From Pseudomonas fluorescens (GTDB lineage: Bacteria; Pseudomonadota; Gammaproteobacteria; Pseudomonadales; Pseudomonadaceae): a DNA stretch of 64,000 nt. Where the stretch lies: the NCBI RefSeq assembly GCF_902497745.1, contig NZ_CABVHJ010000012.1, positions 157,471-221,470 of the forward strand, given 5' to 3'. Shown here in pieces: positions 16,768-25,678 of this stretch (the first letter of the stretch is position 1; the number at the start of each line of letters is the position of its first letter). The notes below the pieces were generated by a model. That model saw only the letters and a program-made list of their open reading frames with translations, was not told the origin of the DNA and made no database searches. The translations under genes and the position numbers were made by a program.

Positions 16768-19700
16768 TCAGTCGAGTTCCAGCACCACGACCCGTTGTCC
16801 GGCGCGCACCGCTGAACCGGGTTGCACGCGAATCTCGCGCACCACCCCGGCCAGCGGCGCGAGTACCGGGATTTCCATCTTCATCGACTCGAGAATCACC
16901 AACACGTCACCCGCCGCGACACGGCTGCCGGCTTCGACCTGCACCTGCCAGAGATTGCCGGCAATGTGGCTGTCGACGCTGTGTTCTCCGTCGGCTAGCA
17001 GCGCGTCTTCGCTGGACTCCGCCACGGCTTCTTCGCTGTCGAAATGTGCTTGACCGCTGGCGATCCAGCGTTCGCGCTCGGCGTTGAACGCGCCCTGTTG
17101 CTGGGCACGAAAGGCACTGATGCCTTCGGCTTCGCGACCGAGAAACGCCTGATAATCGGCAAGGTTGAGCTGGCTCTGTTCGATGTTGAGATCGAAGCGC
17201 CCCAGCGGAAAATCGCGGCGAATGCGCAGCAGCTCGTCGGCGCTGACCGGGTAGAAACGGATCTGATCGAAGAAGCGCAGCAGCCATGGTTTGCCGTCGA
17301 ACGCGGCGACTTCGCGGTAGCGATTCCACATCTGCAAGGTGCGTCCGACAAACTGATAACCGCCGGGGCCTTCCATGCCGTACACGCACATATAGGCGCC
17401 GCCGATGCCTACCGAGTTTTCGGCGGTCCAGGTGCGTGCCGGGTTGTATTTGGTCGTCACCAAGCGATGGCGCGGGTCGAGCGGCGTGGCCACCGGCGCA
17501 CCGAGGTAAACGTCGCCAAGGCCCATCACCAGATAGCTTGCATCGAATACCGTGCGCTGCACTTCGTCGAGGTTCGGCAGGTCGTTGATGCGGCGGATGA
17601 ACTCCAGATTGCTCGGGCACCACGGCGCATCCTTGCGCACGGTGGTCATGTATTTCTCGATGGCCAACTGGCAGGCCGGGTCGTCCCACGACAGCGGCAA
17701 ATGCACAATACGTGACGGCACTTGCAGATCGTTGGCCGCGCACACCGCGTCCCATTCGCCGGCGACGATGCCGAGCAGATCGGCGAGTGGCAGCTGCTCC
17801 GGCTGGTAGTGGATTTGCAATGAGCGAATGCCGGGGGTGAGGTCGATCACGCCGTGCAGGGATTTGCTTTCCAGTGCCTGCATGAGGGCATGGGCGCGGA
17901 AGCGCAGAACAAGATTGAGTTCAGGCTCGCCGATTTCCAGCAGTAAATGAGTGTCGCCAGAAACCCGCGCAACAAGCCGCACATCCCCCTGACCCAACGC
18001 CAAAACTACAGGCGACGTCAAACCCTGTGGGAGCGAGCCTGCTCGCGAATGCGCTGGGTCATTCAATACTGATGTGTCTGAAATATCGCCTTCGCGAGCA
18101 GGCTCGCTCCCACAGGGGAGATTCCATTTCAGGGCTAGGTTGCGGGCGGTTTCGAGATTGACCGGAATGAACTGGATTTTATCGCCGGCCTTGAGCTGCC
18201 CCAGTTGCCACAAATCCGCCTCGATCACCGTCACCGGGCAAACAAAACCGCCAAGGCTCGGGCCATCCGGGCCGAGGATCACCGGCATGTCGCCGGTGAA
18301 ATCCACCGCGCCGATCGCATACGGATTGTCATGAATATTCGACGGATGCAACCCAGCCTCGCCACCGTCGGCCCGCACCCACTCAGGCTTCGGCCCGATC
18401 AGCCGGACACCGGTGCGACTGGAGTTGAAATGCACTTCCCACTGGGTTTCAAAAAAAGTGCCGATGTAATTTTCGGTGAAATATTCCGGCGCAGCGTGCG
18501 GGCCGTAAATCACCCGAATCTGCCGCACCGCCGGCAACGCGGTGATGTGCTGTTCGGCCAGCTGCTGACCAGCACGGCGGTCAGTCAGCGCAGGGATATG
18601 CAATACATCCCCGGCACGCAACGCCCGTCCGCCATGTCCACCAAACTGGCCAAGGGTGAAAGTGCTTTTGCTGCCCAGATAATCCGGCACCTGCAAACCA
18701 CCGCGCAGACACAGATAACTGCGTGCCCCGGCGCCGCTGATGCTGCCCAGATGCAACGTCGCGCCCGCCGGGATCAGCAGGGCAGTGTTCATCGGCACAT
18801 TTTCACCCTCAAGCGTCAGGCCAATCGGCGCACCCGTCACCGCGATCACCGCTTCACAGTTGAAGCGCAGCAACGGCCCGCTCATGGTGATTTCCAGCGC
18901 CGCCGCACTTTCAGCATTGCCGAGCAAGCGATTGCCCAGACGCAATGCACGGCTGTCCATCGGCCCCGATGGCGGCACACCGACAGCCCAATAACCGAGG
19001 CGACCGGGATAATCCTGCACGCTGGTTTGCGTGCCGGCGCTGAGCACTTCGAAAGTGTTGGCGCGATAGACCAGACCCTCCAGGCAACGGGTCCACGGCT
19101 CACCGCTGGCGAATGGAGCATCGAGGAGAATCTGCCGCAGGTAATCGCGGTTGGTTTCCACGCCGTACAACAGACTGTCGCCCAGCGCTTGATGCAACTC
19201 GGCACGCGCCTGTTCGCGGGTTGGCGCCCAGGTAATGACTTTGGCAATCATCGGATCGAAATACGGCGGGATCTCGCAGCCAGCCTCAACCCAGGTATCG
19301 ATGCGCAGTTGAATACCGTTGGCTGGCGGAAACTCCACTGCCGTCAGCAGGCCCGGGCTCGGCTGGAAATCGCGCCCCGGATCTTCTGCATACAACCGCG
19401 CCTGAATCGCATGGCCTTCGGGTTGCAAACCACGTATGAGTTCGCTCAGCGGCGGCAGATCACCGGCCGCCAACTCGACCATCCAGCGCACCAGATCGAC
19501 GCCCCAGACCTGTTCAGTGACGCCGTGTTCCACCTGCAACCGCGTGTTCACTTCAAGAAAATAGAAACGCTGCGCCTCGCTGTCAAAGACGAACTCCACG
19601 GTGCCGGCGCTGCGGTAGTTCACCGCTTTCGCCAGTTTGATCGCCGCTGCGCACAGCTCATCGGCCATGCCGTCCGGCAGGTTCGGCGCCGGGGTTTCTT

Positions 19701-20415
19701 CGAGTACTTTCTGATTGCGCCGCTGCACCGAGCAGTCGCGCACGCCGAGGGCGATGACTTCACCGCGACCGTCGCCGAACAACTGAACTTCCAGATGACG
19801 GGCGCGCTGGATGTACTTCTCGATGAATACGCCGGCATCGCTGAAATTGTTCTGGCCGAGGCGTTTGACTGCCTCAAAGGATTCGCTCAATTCGCTGGCG
19901 CTGCGGCACACGCGCATGCCGATGCCGCCACCGCCGGCGGTGCTTTTCAGCATCACCGGGTAGCCGACCTGTTCACCGGCAATCAGCGCGGCGTCGAGGC
20001 TGTCGAGCAGTTCGGTGCCTTCGAGCATGGGCACACCGTGTTGTTTGGCCAGCACGCGGGCGGTGTGCTTGAGGCCGAACACGCGAAGTTGCTCGGGCGT
20101 CGGGCCGATGAAGGCGATTTTCTGCGCTTCACAGGCTTCGGCGAACGCAGCGTTTTCCGAGAGAAATCCGTAGCCGGGATGGATCGCCGTGGCGCCGCTT
20201 TGTTTGGCAATGGCGAGGATCTTTTCGACGGCCAGATAAGTGCCGGCAGCAGCGCCTTCACCGAGGCTGTGGGCTTCATCGGCGTGCAGGATGTGCAGGC
20301 TGGCGGCGTCGGCTTCGGAATACACCGCCACACCTTTGACCTGCAGTGAAGCGAGGGTGCGCAGGATGCGGCAGGCGATGGCGCCACGGTTGGCGATGAG
20401 GACTTTTTCGAACAT
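16768..20415 (-). CDS. Biotin-dependent guanidine (urea-type) carboxylase
   Basis: 1215 residues from ATG 20415 (MFEKVLIANRGAIACRI). Domains: biotin carboxylase (about 1-450, with STAGGGGIGMRVC as the ATP loop and FLEVNTRLQVEHGVTE), a KipI/KipA-like carboxyltransferase (about 480-1120), and a C-terminal biotinyl domain with ESMKMEIPV, biotin on K1179. By sequence alone it would be called urea carboxylase. Proteins of this family in operons with two DUF1989 genes and a guanidine-I riboswitch are guanidine carboxylases, so guanidine is the likely substrate. Odd: residues of about 766-797 (CGSEPAREG ... SRAGSLPQG) are translated from an in-frame REPIN. Whether the enzyme stays active is open. 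Confidence 0.85.
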   Translation of the reverse strand: MFEKVLIANRGAIACRILRTLASLQVKGVAVYSEADAASLHILHADEAHSLGEGAAAGTYLAVEKILAIAKQSGATAIHPGYGFLSENAAFAEACEAQKIAFIGPTPEQLRVFGLKHTARVLAKQHGVPMLEGTELLDSLDAALIAGEQVGYPVMLKSTAGGGGIGMRVCRSASELSESFEAVKRLGQNNFSDAGVFIEKYIQRARHLEVQLFGDGRGEVIALGVRDCSVQRRNQKVLEETPAPNLPDGMADELCAAAIKLAKAVNYRSAGTVEFVFDSEAQRFYFLEVNTRLQVEHGVTEQVWGVDLVRWMVELAAGDLPPLSELIRGLQPEGHAIQARLYAEDPGRDFQPSPGLLTAVEFPPANGIQLRIDTWVEAGCEIPPYFDPMIAKVITWAPTREQARAELHQALGDSLLYGVETNRDYLRQILLDAPFASGEPWTRCLEGLVYRANTFEVLSAGTQTSVQDYPGRLGYWAVGVPPSGPMDSRALRLGNRLLGNAESAAALEITMSGPLLRFNCEAVIAVTGAPIGLTLEGENVPMNTALLIPAGATLHLGSISGAGARSYLCLRGGLQVPDYLGSKSTFTLGQFGGHGGRALRAGDVLHIPALTDRRAGQQLAEQHITALPAVRQIRVIYGPHAAPEYFTENYIGTFFETQWEVHFNSSRTGVRLIGPKPEWVRADGGEAGLHPSNIHDNPYAIGAVDFTGDMPVILGPDGPSLGGFVCPVTVIEADLWQLGQLKAGDKIQFIPVNLETARNLALKWNLPCGSEPAREGDISDTSVLNDPAHSRAGSLPQGLTSPVVLALGQGDVRLVARVSGDTHLLLEIGEPELNLVLRFRAHALMQALESKSLHGVIDLTPGIRSLQIHYQPEQLPLADLLGIVAGEWDAVCAANDLQVPSRIVHLPLSWDDPACQLAIEKYMTTVRKDAPWCPSNLEFIRRINDLPNLDEVQRTVFDASYLVMGLGDVYLGAPVATPLDPRHRLVTTKYNPARTWTAENSVGIGGAYMCVYGMEGPGGYQFVGRTLQMWNRYREVAAFDGKPWLLRFFDQIRFYPVSADELLRIRRDFPLGRFDLNIEQSQLNLADYQAFLGREAEGISAFRAQQQGAFNAERERWIASGQAHFDSEEAVAESSEDALLADGEHSVDSHIAGNLWQVQVEAGSRVAAGDVLVILESMKMEIPVLAPLAGVVREIRVQPGSAVRAGQRVVVLELD
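18024..18118. repeat. REPIN inserted in frame within the carboxylase gene
   Basis: Two inverted REP sequences, CCTGTGGGAGCGAGCCTGCT (from 18024) and its complement ending at about 18116, lie within the coding sequence. The insertion keeps the reading frame and adds about 31 residues. REPINs are normally intergenic. Confidence 0.9.
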
Positions 20416-20516
20416 GGCATAACCCCTGAAGGGGAAGCGGGCCGTCCCGCCGTTTTTCGACAGACATCCGGGCCGTCCCGGATGAAAAAACCACCAATTC
20501 CAAACCACCTCGGATC

Positions 20517-20608
20517 CTGTGGGAGCGAGCTTGCTCGCGAATGCGATGTGTCAGTCAGCATTGATGTTTCTGATGCAACGCCTTCGCGAGCAAGCTCGCT
20601 CCCACATT
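20517..20608. repeat. REPIN between the DUF1989 gene and the carboxylase
   Basis: TGTGGGAGCGAGCTTGCTCG at 20518 and its inverted partner (CGAGCAAGCTCGCTCCCACA) ending at about 20606, separated by about 40 bp. It lies in the 280-bp spacer within the operon and could influence mRNA decay between the upstream and downstream parts. Confidence 0.85.
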
Positions 20609-20695
20609 TTGATCAGGGGTGTTTGGGGGATTTCAGGCACTGCCCGGAACGCGCCTGGCACAGTGCAAAAAGCCAACGGCGCAGTCGATTTAAAT

Positions 20696-21337
20696 TCAGT
20701 TCCATACCAGCAGCTCCGCAGGTGTCGGGTTGTAGGCGTTGCACGGGTTGTTCAGTTGCGGACAGTTGGAAATCAGCACGATGACATCCATCTCCGCACG
20801 CAAATCAACGTACTTGCCCGGCGCCGAAATCCCGTCTTCGAACGTCAGCCCGCCATCCGCCGTGACCGGTACATTCATGAAGAAATTGATGTTCGGCCCG
20901 ATGTCGCCTTTGCCCAGTCGCCCGTCATGGATGCAGGCGCGCAGGTAGTTGTCGCGGCAGCTGTGCATGTAGCGTTTTTCCAGGGCGTAGCGCACGGTGT
21001 TGCTCTCTTGTGCGCAGGCGCCGCCGAGGGTGTCGTGGCGTCCGCAAGTGTCGGCGACGATGGTCAGCATCGCGTGGCCGAGGTTGGAATACAGCACGCT
21101 GCCGGTGCTCAGGTAGACGCTGTTCTGTCGACGCAAGGTGCGTTGCACGTCGTAGCGTTCCTTGGGATTGGCGAGGCTGTAGAACAAGGTATCGACGGCC
21201 TGATTGCCTTCCAGGTCGAGAATGCGCAGGGTCTGGCCAGCCTTGACCTCCATCAGCCAGGGTTCACCGGCCGGGATCGTGGCGCGGTACACCGCTGTGT
21301 CGGGTTGGTTTTGCGAAGTGGCGATAGCAACTGACAT
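20696..21337 (-). CDS. DUF1989 protein (urea-amidolyase-associated 2 / carboxyguanidine deiminase subunit)
   Basis: 213 residues. DUF1989 family: GEPWLMEVKAGQTLRILDLEGNQAVDTL at the N-terminus, then ADTCGRHDTLGGACAQESN and DIGPNINFFMNVPV. Conserved Cys and His suggest a metal site. Published work on guanidine utilisation assigns the paired DUF1989 proteins (CgdA/CgdB) as a heteromeric deiminase that converts carboxyguanidine to allophanate and ammonium; which of the two this is I cannot decide. It lies 11 bp after its partner. Confidence 0.8.
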   Translation of the reverse strand: MSVAIATSQNQPDTAVYRATIPAGEPWLMEVKAGQTLRILDLEGNQAVDTLFYSLANPKERYDVQRTLRRQNSVYLSTGSVLYSNLGHAMLTIVADTCGRHDTLGGACAQESNTVRYALEKRYMHSCRDNYLRACIHDGRLGKGDIGPNINFFMNVPVTADGGLTFEDGISAPGKYVDLRAEMDVIVLISNCPQLNNPCNAYNPTPAELLVWN

Positions 21338-21348
21338 GGCAGCGATCC

Positions 21349-22086
21349 TCAGGCGAACAAACGGTCGGTGTTGATAAAGCCGCGCTCATTTTCCGGGCGC
21401 GAGGTGCGGCAGTGTTCGGCGACGCTGGCGTCGGCGTTCATCCAGCTCAGCTTCAGCGGTTTTGGCGCGTATTCCGGCGCCGGATCCATCGGGTGTTGCA
21501 GCGCGGTGAGCACCACCAGCGTGTCCATCGGTGCGTACAGTTCGATGTAATCGCCAGCCTTGGAATTGCCCTCGATGAAATGGAAGCGCCCGGCCTCATC
21601 GACGTTCACGCGGCTGAACAGATTGAGCGTCATCAGCAGATCGGACAGGCCCAGCCCCCACTTGCCGAGCTCCACCAGCAGGTTGTCGGTGCCGTTGCGG
21701 AAGAAGCCGTTGCGCAGTTCCTGATAGCGGCCCTGACCGTACTTCTGCGCGACTTCTTCGGCGCAGAGCACGCCGCCGAGGCTGTCGCTCCAGCCGCAGG
21801 TGTCGGCGGTGATTGCGGCGAGTACTCGGCCCATGTCCGAGTACAGGCAATGGCCGGCGGTGAGCTTGGCGGTATGTTGGCATTTGAGGCTGTCGGGCAG
21901 GTTCAGCCGTTCGGTTTTTTCATTGGCGTTGAGCAGGGTCAGGCTGACGTTGGCGCCGCCGCGCAGATCGGTCAGGCGCAGCAATTGGCCGCGCTTCAGC
22001 ACGAAGGAACGGTGGCCGCCGCCGGGGAGCATTTCTTCGGCGAACGTTGGGAACAGTTGGGTCGAATCAGTCATCGGCTTATTCAT
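21349..22086 (-). CDS. DUF1989 protein (urea-amidolyase-associated 1 / carboxyguanidine deiminase subunit)
   Basis: 245 residues. Same family as the downstream gene: RGQLLRLTDLRGGANVSLTL, HCLYSDMGRVLAAITADTCGWSDSLGG and MTLNLFSRVNVDEAG correspond to its blocks. Start ATG 22086, with ATG 22074 as an alternative. The two proteins are known to form the carboxyguanidine deiminase in guanidine operons. Its position between the ABC transporter and the carboxylase follows the usual gene order. Confidence 0.8.
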   Translation of the reverse strand: MNKPMTDSTQLFPTFAEEMLPGGGHRSFVLKRGQLLRLTDLRGGANVSLTLLNANEKTERLNLPDSLKCQHTAKLTAGHCLYSDMGRVLAAITADTCGWSDSLGGVLCAEEVAQKYGQGRYQELRNGFFRNGTDNLLVELGKWGLGLSDLLMTLNLFSRVNVDEAGRFHFIEGNSKAGDYIELYAPMDTLVVLTALQHPMDPAPEYAPKPLKLSWMNADASVAEHCRTSRPENERGFINTDRLFA

Positions 22087-22099
22087 CGGAGCAGTCCTC

Positions 22100-22888
22100 T
22101 CAAGCGGTGCGAAGGGCGCCTGCCAGTGGCAACGGCAGGGCGTCGACGGCGGCGCGTTGGGCGCGGCGGTCGCTGTTCAAAGGGATGTCGTAGGTGATGC
22201 GTGCGCCATAGGCGCCGGGGGCGTGCGGGTCGAGGCGCACCTTGTCGAACACCAGCAGACGGGTGCCGAGGCTGAAGCCTTCGGATAAGTCATGGGTGAC
22301 CATGAACACGGTCAGTCTGGTCTCGCGCCACAGCTCCAGCAGCAAGGCGTGCATGTCTTTGCGGATGCCCGGATCGAGCGCGCCGAACGGTTCGTCGAGC
22401 AGCAACACGCGCGGCTTCATGATCAGTGCCTGGGCAATCGCCAGACGTTGCTGCATGCCGCCGGACAACTGCGCCGGGTATTTGTCCAGCGCATGGCCGA
22501 GGCCGACTTTGTCCAGCAATGCCGCAGCCTGTTCGCGCGCCTCGCGTTTGGCGCTGCCGAACAGCCGACCGAGCAACGGCGCACGCGGCAATTCGAGGCC
22601 GAGGGCGACGTTGTCGAGCACGCTCAAATGCGGGAACACCGAGTAGCGCTGGAACACCACGCCACGGCTGGCATCCGGCTCGCTGGCCAGCGGCTGACCG
22701 TCGAGCAGGATCTCGCCGCGACTCGCCGTTTCCTGACCGAGCAGCAGGCGCAGGAAGGTCGATTTACCGCAACCGGACGCGCCGACCAAAGTGCAGAATT
22801 CACCCTCGTTGACGCTCAGGTTCAAGCCTTCCAGCACGACCTGATCGGCGTATTGCTGCCAGACGTTTTTTACCGTGATGAAGCTCAT
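22100..22888 (-). CDS. ABC transporter ATP-binding protein (guanidine operon)
   Basis: 262 residues from ATG 22888, which overlaps the permease stop by 4 bp; the frame open to 23086 would run inside the permease gene. Walker A GASGCGKST, signature LSGGMQQRLAIAQAL and Walker B VLLLDEPFGALD are intact. It is of the nitrate/taurine (NrtD/SsuB) class of importers. It energises uptake through the neighbouring permease and binding protein; guanidine or a related nitrogen compound is the inferred cargo. Confidence 0.9.
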   Translation of the reverse strand: MSFITVKNVWQQYADQVVLEGLNLSVNEGEFCTLVGASGCGKSTFLRLLLGQETASRGEILLDGQPLASEPDASRGVVFQRYSVFPHLSVLDNVALGLELPRAPLLGRLFGSAKREAREQAAALLDKVGLGHALDKYPAQLSGGMQQRLAIAQALIMKPRVLLLDEPFGALDPGIRKDMHALLLELWRETRLTVFMVTHDLSEGFSLGTRLLVFDKVRLDPHAPGAYGARITYDIPLNSDRRAQRAAVDALPLPLAGALRTA

Positions 22889-23706
22889 TTGGCCGCCCCC
22901 TCGTACCAAGGGAAGGCGCGACGGGTCAGGTATTTCAGGCCCCAATCCATCAGCCAGGCGAGGAGGGTGATCCACACCACATACGGCAGAATCACGTCCA
23001 TCGCCAGATAGCGTCGCACCAGAAAAATCCGGTAGCCGAGGCCGTCGGTGGAGGCAATCGCTTCGGCGGCAATCAGGAACAGCCACGCCGAGCCGAGCAT
23101 CAGCCGCAACGAGATCAGCAAGCGTGGCAGTAACTGCGGCAGTACCACGCGCAGCATCAGCGTCCAGGTCGAGGCGCCGAGGGTCTGCGCCTTGATCAGC
23201 AGTTCGACGGGAATTTCCCGCGCACGCTGTTCCAGATCACGAGCAAGCGCCGGGGTGATGCCGATGACGATCAGCATGACTTTCGACAACTCGCCCAGAC
23301 CGAAGACGATGAACAGAATCGGCAGGATCGCCAGCGGCGGCACCATCGACAGCACCGTCAACAGCGGCGACAGTGGTGCGCCAAACAGCGGCAACGTGCC
23401 GGCGGCGATGCCCAGGCACAGCCCGGCCAGTGCAGCGATGCCGAGACCAATGGCCAGTCGTCGCAGACTCGACGCGGTGTCCTGCCACAACAGGTAGTCA
23501 CCGGTGCGGCTGTCGGCATTCAAGGCCAGACGTTTCACCGCGTCGCTCATCTGTACGGCGCTGGGCAGCAGTTTGTCGTTGGGGTTGTCCGCCAGGCGCT
23601 CGGCCGAGCCCATGAAATAGGCGAACAGCAACAGAGCGAACGGCAGAATCACCAGCAACAGGCGACTGGGGCGATCCGGGTGGCGATTGATCAGGCGCAT
23701 GGCCAA
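22885..23706 (-). CDS. ABC transporter permease (guanidine operon)
   Basis: 273 residues with about six membrane helices, the first at 16-34 (LLLVILPFALLLFAYFMG). The cytoplasmic coupling loop appears as AQTLGASTWTLMLRVVLPQLLPRL, the EAA motif of BPD-type permeases of the SsuC/TauC class. Its stop overlaps the start of the ATPase gene. It forms the inner-membrane channel of the importer. Confidence 0.9.
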   Translation of the reverse strand: MAMRLINRHPDRPSRLLLVILPFALLLFAYFMGSAERLADNPNDKLLPSAVQMSDAVKRLALNADSRTGDYLLWQDTASSLRRLAIGLGIAALAGLCLGIAAGTLPLFGAPLSPLLTVLSMVPPLAILPILFIVFGLGELSKVMLIVIGITPALARDLEQRAREIPVELLIKAQTLGASTWTLMLRVVLPQLLPRLLISLRLMLGSAWLFLIAAEAIASTDGLGYRIFLVRRYLAMDVILPYVVWITLLAWLMDWGLKYLTRRAFPWYEGAAK

Positions 23707-23718
23707 ATCCTCCGTGGC

Positions 23719-24786
23719 TTACAGCTTGGCGTCGGCGGCCATCTGCACGTAGGTCGGATCGAAACGCAGCTTGAGGTTGCCGGTATCGCCACTGGTCACG
23801 CCGTTGGCGAAGGCCATGCCGACCGCGCTGGTGTCTTTCGCGCCTTCACCGAGCAAGCCGTGCTGGAAGGAGAATTCGGCGACCTTGCGCATGGTTTCCG
23901 GCAGTTGCTTGCTGGTGGCGAAACTCAGCGCTTCGCTCGGTGTGGCGAACAGTTTGGTGGTGTCGAGTTGCGCTTGGAATCCGGCCAGATCAGTGCCTGA
24001 GGCCTTGGCCATGTGCTCCAGCGCGGCTTTGCTCGCAGCGTTCTTGGCGTTCATCAGCTCGACCACTTCGAACCACGCCCCGGTCAGCGCTTTGCCCAGC
24101 GCCGGGTTGTCTTTGAGGGTGGCGCTGTTGACCACCATCATGTCCATGATCTCGCCGGGAATCTGGCTGGAATTGAACACCTCGGTCACACCCGGTTTGG
24201 CCTTGATATCCGAGAGCATCGGGTTCCAGGTGGTCACGGCGTTGACCTGTTCGGTGTTGAAGGCGGCAGAGATATCGGCGTCGGAAGTGTTAACCACTTT
24301 CAGGTCTTTTTCGGTCAGATCGACCGAGTCCAGTGCGCGAGCCAGCAGGTAGTGCGAGACCGACAGTTCGACCAGATTGACGTCCATGCCCTTGAGGTCG
24401 GTGACCTTTTTGCCGTCGCCCTTGAGGACAATGCCGTCGTTGCCGTTGGAGAAATCGCTGACGATCAGCGCGGTGCTGTCGACGCCGCCAGCGGCCGGAA
24501 TGGTCAGCGCATCCATGTTGGTCATGGTGCAGCCGTCGAACTGGCCGGCGGTGTACTGGTTGATCGATTCGACGTAGTCATTGAGCTGCACGACGTCGAT
24601 CTTGATCCCGTACTTCTTCGCCCATTTGTCGACGATGCCCTGGCTGCCGGCGTATTCCCATGGCATCCAGCCGGCGTAAATCGTCCAGCACACGCTGAAG
24701 TGATCTTTCTGAGCGGCGGGGGCTTGGCTGCTGATGAGCGCGGCGAATGCGGCGGCGAGCAGGGCGGGCAGACGTAGTCGGGTCAT
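23719..24786 (-). CDS. ABC transporter substrate-binding protein (guanidine operon)
   Basis: 355 residues from ATG 24786, with TGGAG ten bases upstream. Signal peptide about 1-22 (LLAAAFAALISSQAPAAQ). The mature protein is an NMT1/SsuA-like periplasmic binding protein: WTIYAGWMPWEYAGSQGIVDKWAKKYG, then GGVDSTALIVSDFSNGNDGIV. The same type of binding protein is found next to urea-carboxylase-family operons under guanidine-I riboswitches. It is the first gene after the riboswitch. The ligand is inferred, not shown. Confidence 0.85.
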   Translation of the reverse strand: MTRLRLPALLAAAFAALISSQAPAAQKDHFSVCWTIYAGWMPWEYAGSQGIVDKWAKKYGIKIDVVQLNDYVESINQYTAGQFDGCTMTNMDALTIPAAGGVDSTALIVSDFSNGNDGIVLKGDGKKVTDLKGMDVNLVELSVSHYLLARALDSVDLTEKDLKVVNTSDADISAAFNTEQVNAVTTWNPMLSDIKAKPGVTEVFNSSQIPGEIMDMMVVNSATLKDNPALGKALTGAWFEVVELMNAKNAASKAALEHMAKASGTDLAGFQAQLDTTKLFATPSEALSFATSKQLPETMRKVAEFSFQHGLLGEGAKDTSAVGMAFANGVTSGDTGNLKLRFDPTYVQMAADAKL

Positions 24787-24844
24787 GGTGGTTTCTCCAG
24801 TTGATCGAGGACGGACAGGAAGGCAACGCGGCACCGCGAACGGT

Positions 24845-24945
24845 GGCTTGTCTCCCGGGCTTTTGTCCCGCCGTGTAACCTCAACTGGAGGTCGCCAACT
24901 CTCGGACCAGCCACTCGCGATTGCGAGCCGGAACCCTAGTCAGCC
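24845..24945 (-). promoter_or_regulatory. Guanidine-I (ykkC) riboswitch
   Basis: On the minus strand the leader reads CTAGGGTTCCGG (24939-24928), then CTGGTCCGAGAG (about 24912-24901), and, after a spacer, ACGGCGGGACAAAAGCCCGGGAGA (about 24874-24851). These three blocks in this order are the conserved core of the ykkC class I riboswitch, which binds guanidinium. It lies about 60 nt before the binding-protein ATG and should turn on the seven-gene operon when guanidine is present. No clear T-run terminator follows, so the output may be at translation or on a less obvious terminator. Confidence 0.92.
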
Positions 24946-25233
24946 ATTGCAAATTGTGGTGCCGCGAACCTGTGATGACTCCTGCACGGGTTTGCTAAAG
25001 CGAGAGGCGTGCCAAGTCGCGTCAGGCGCTCTGGTACGGGCGCGTGGGTTGCTTAGGGTTGGCGGCGAGGGCGCTGAGGTGCTTTGTGTTGGTGCGCGGC
25101 TGCACCGTGATGCAGCGTGTTCGCCGCTGATCCGATGGTTTTGGTGTGTTGGCACTCGGCATGGCTTCTTCAGTCAAAACAGATGTCAGCCGGTCTGTGC
25201 CGACTGCTGTCGCAGGTCTTTCAGGAGGCCGCC
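24946..25233. other. Divergent intergenic region
   Basis: Holds the promoter of the guanidine operon (leftward) and of the lipoprotein gene pair (rightward). No coding frame here has domain support; I see no defined promoter motif. Confidence 0.4.
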
Positions 25234-25497
25234 ATGCTTATTCAAAAAACGTTGCGACGAGTGCTGCTGGGAGCGGTGCTCGGGTTGGGTCTGTCCGGCT
25301 GTTATTACTACGCCGGACCCTACGGCGGTTACCCCGCTACTTACTACTATCCCGGCTATTACTCACCTTATTCCTACGGCAGTTATTACGGCCCGCGCTA
25401 CTACGGCGGCGCCCGTTATTACTACGGTGGCTACGGTTATCGCGGCGGTTACGGGCGGGGTTATCACGGCGGCGGATATCACGGTGGGCACCATTAA
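25234..25497 (+). CDS. Tyr/Gly-rich small lipoprotein, first of a pair
   Basis: 87 residues from ATG 25234 with AGGAGG five bases upstream. It has a lipoprotein signal peptide ending in the lipobox LSGC (Cys at about 23), then a low-complexity tail made almost only of Tyr, Gly, Pro, Arg and His (PGYYSPYSYGSYYG, GGYHGGHH). It is probably a surface or periplasmic lipoprotein anchored to the outer membrane. Function unknown; such tails are seen in small envelope proteins. The next gene is built in the same way and has the same ribosome-site context. Confidence 0.75.
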   Translation: MLIQKTLRRVLLGAVLGLGLSGCYYYAGPYGGYPATYYYPGYYSPYSYGSYYGPRYYGGARYYYGGYGYRGGYGRGYHGGGYHGGHH

Positions 25498-25678
25498 TCA
25501 GCGGCTGAATGACGGCATTTTTGCGGATGAACAAGGTTTCATACATCACTTGTTTCAACTTGTTGCAGGAACGCACCAGATGCCGAAAACGCTGTCTGAT
25601 TTTTCGACAGTCACCGATTAAATGACTGTCGCCTGCCAGCGTCGCTGGTGTGGCCAACCCGCGGTCCAGGAGGCCGCC

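Noticed and set aside
18205..20349. 714-residue open frame opposite the carboxylase gene
   Set aside because: GC-rich shadow of a well-supported gene; no domain features. The same applies to other long antisense frames such as 15301-16749 and 34238-35737.
16768..20415. Straight annotation as urea carboxylase for urea use
   Set aside because: The guanidine-I riboswitch and the DUF1989 pair point to guanidine; urea cannot be excluded as a side substrate.
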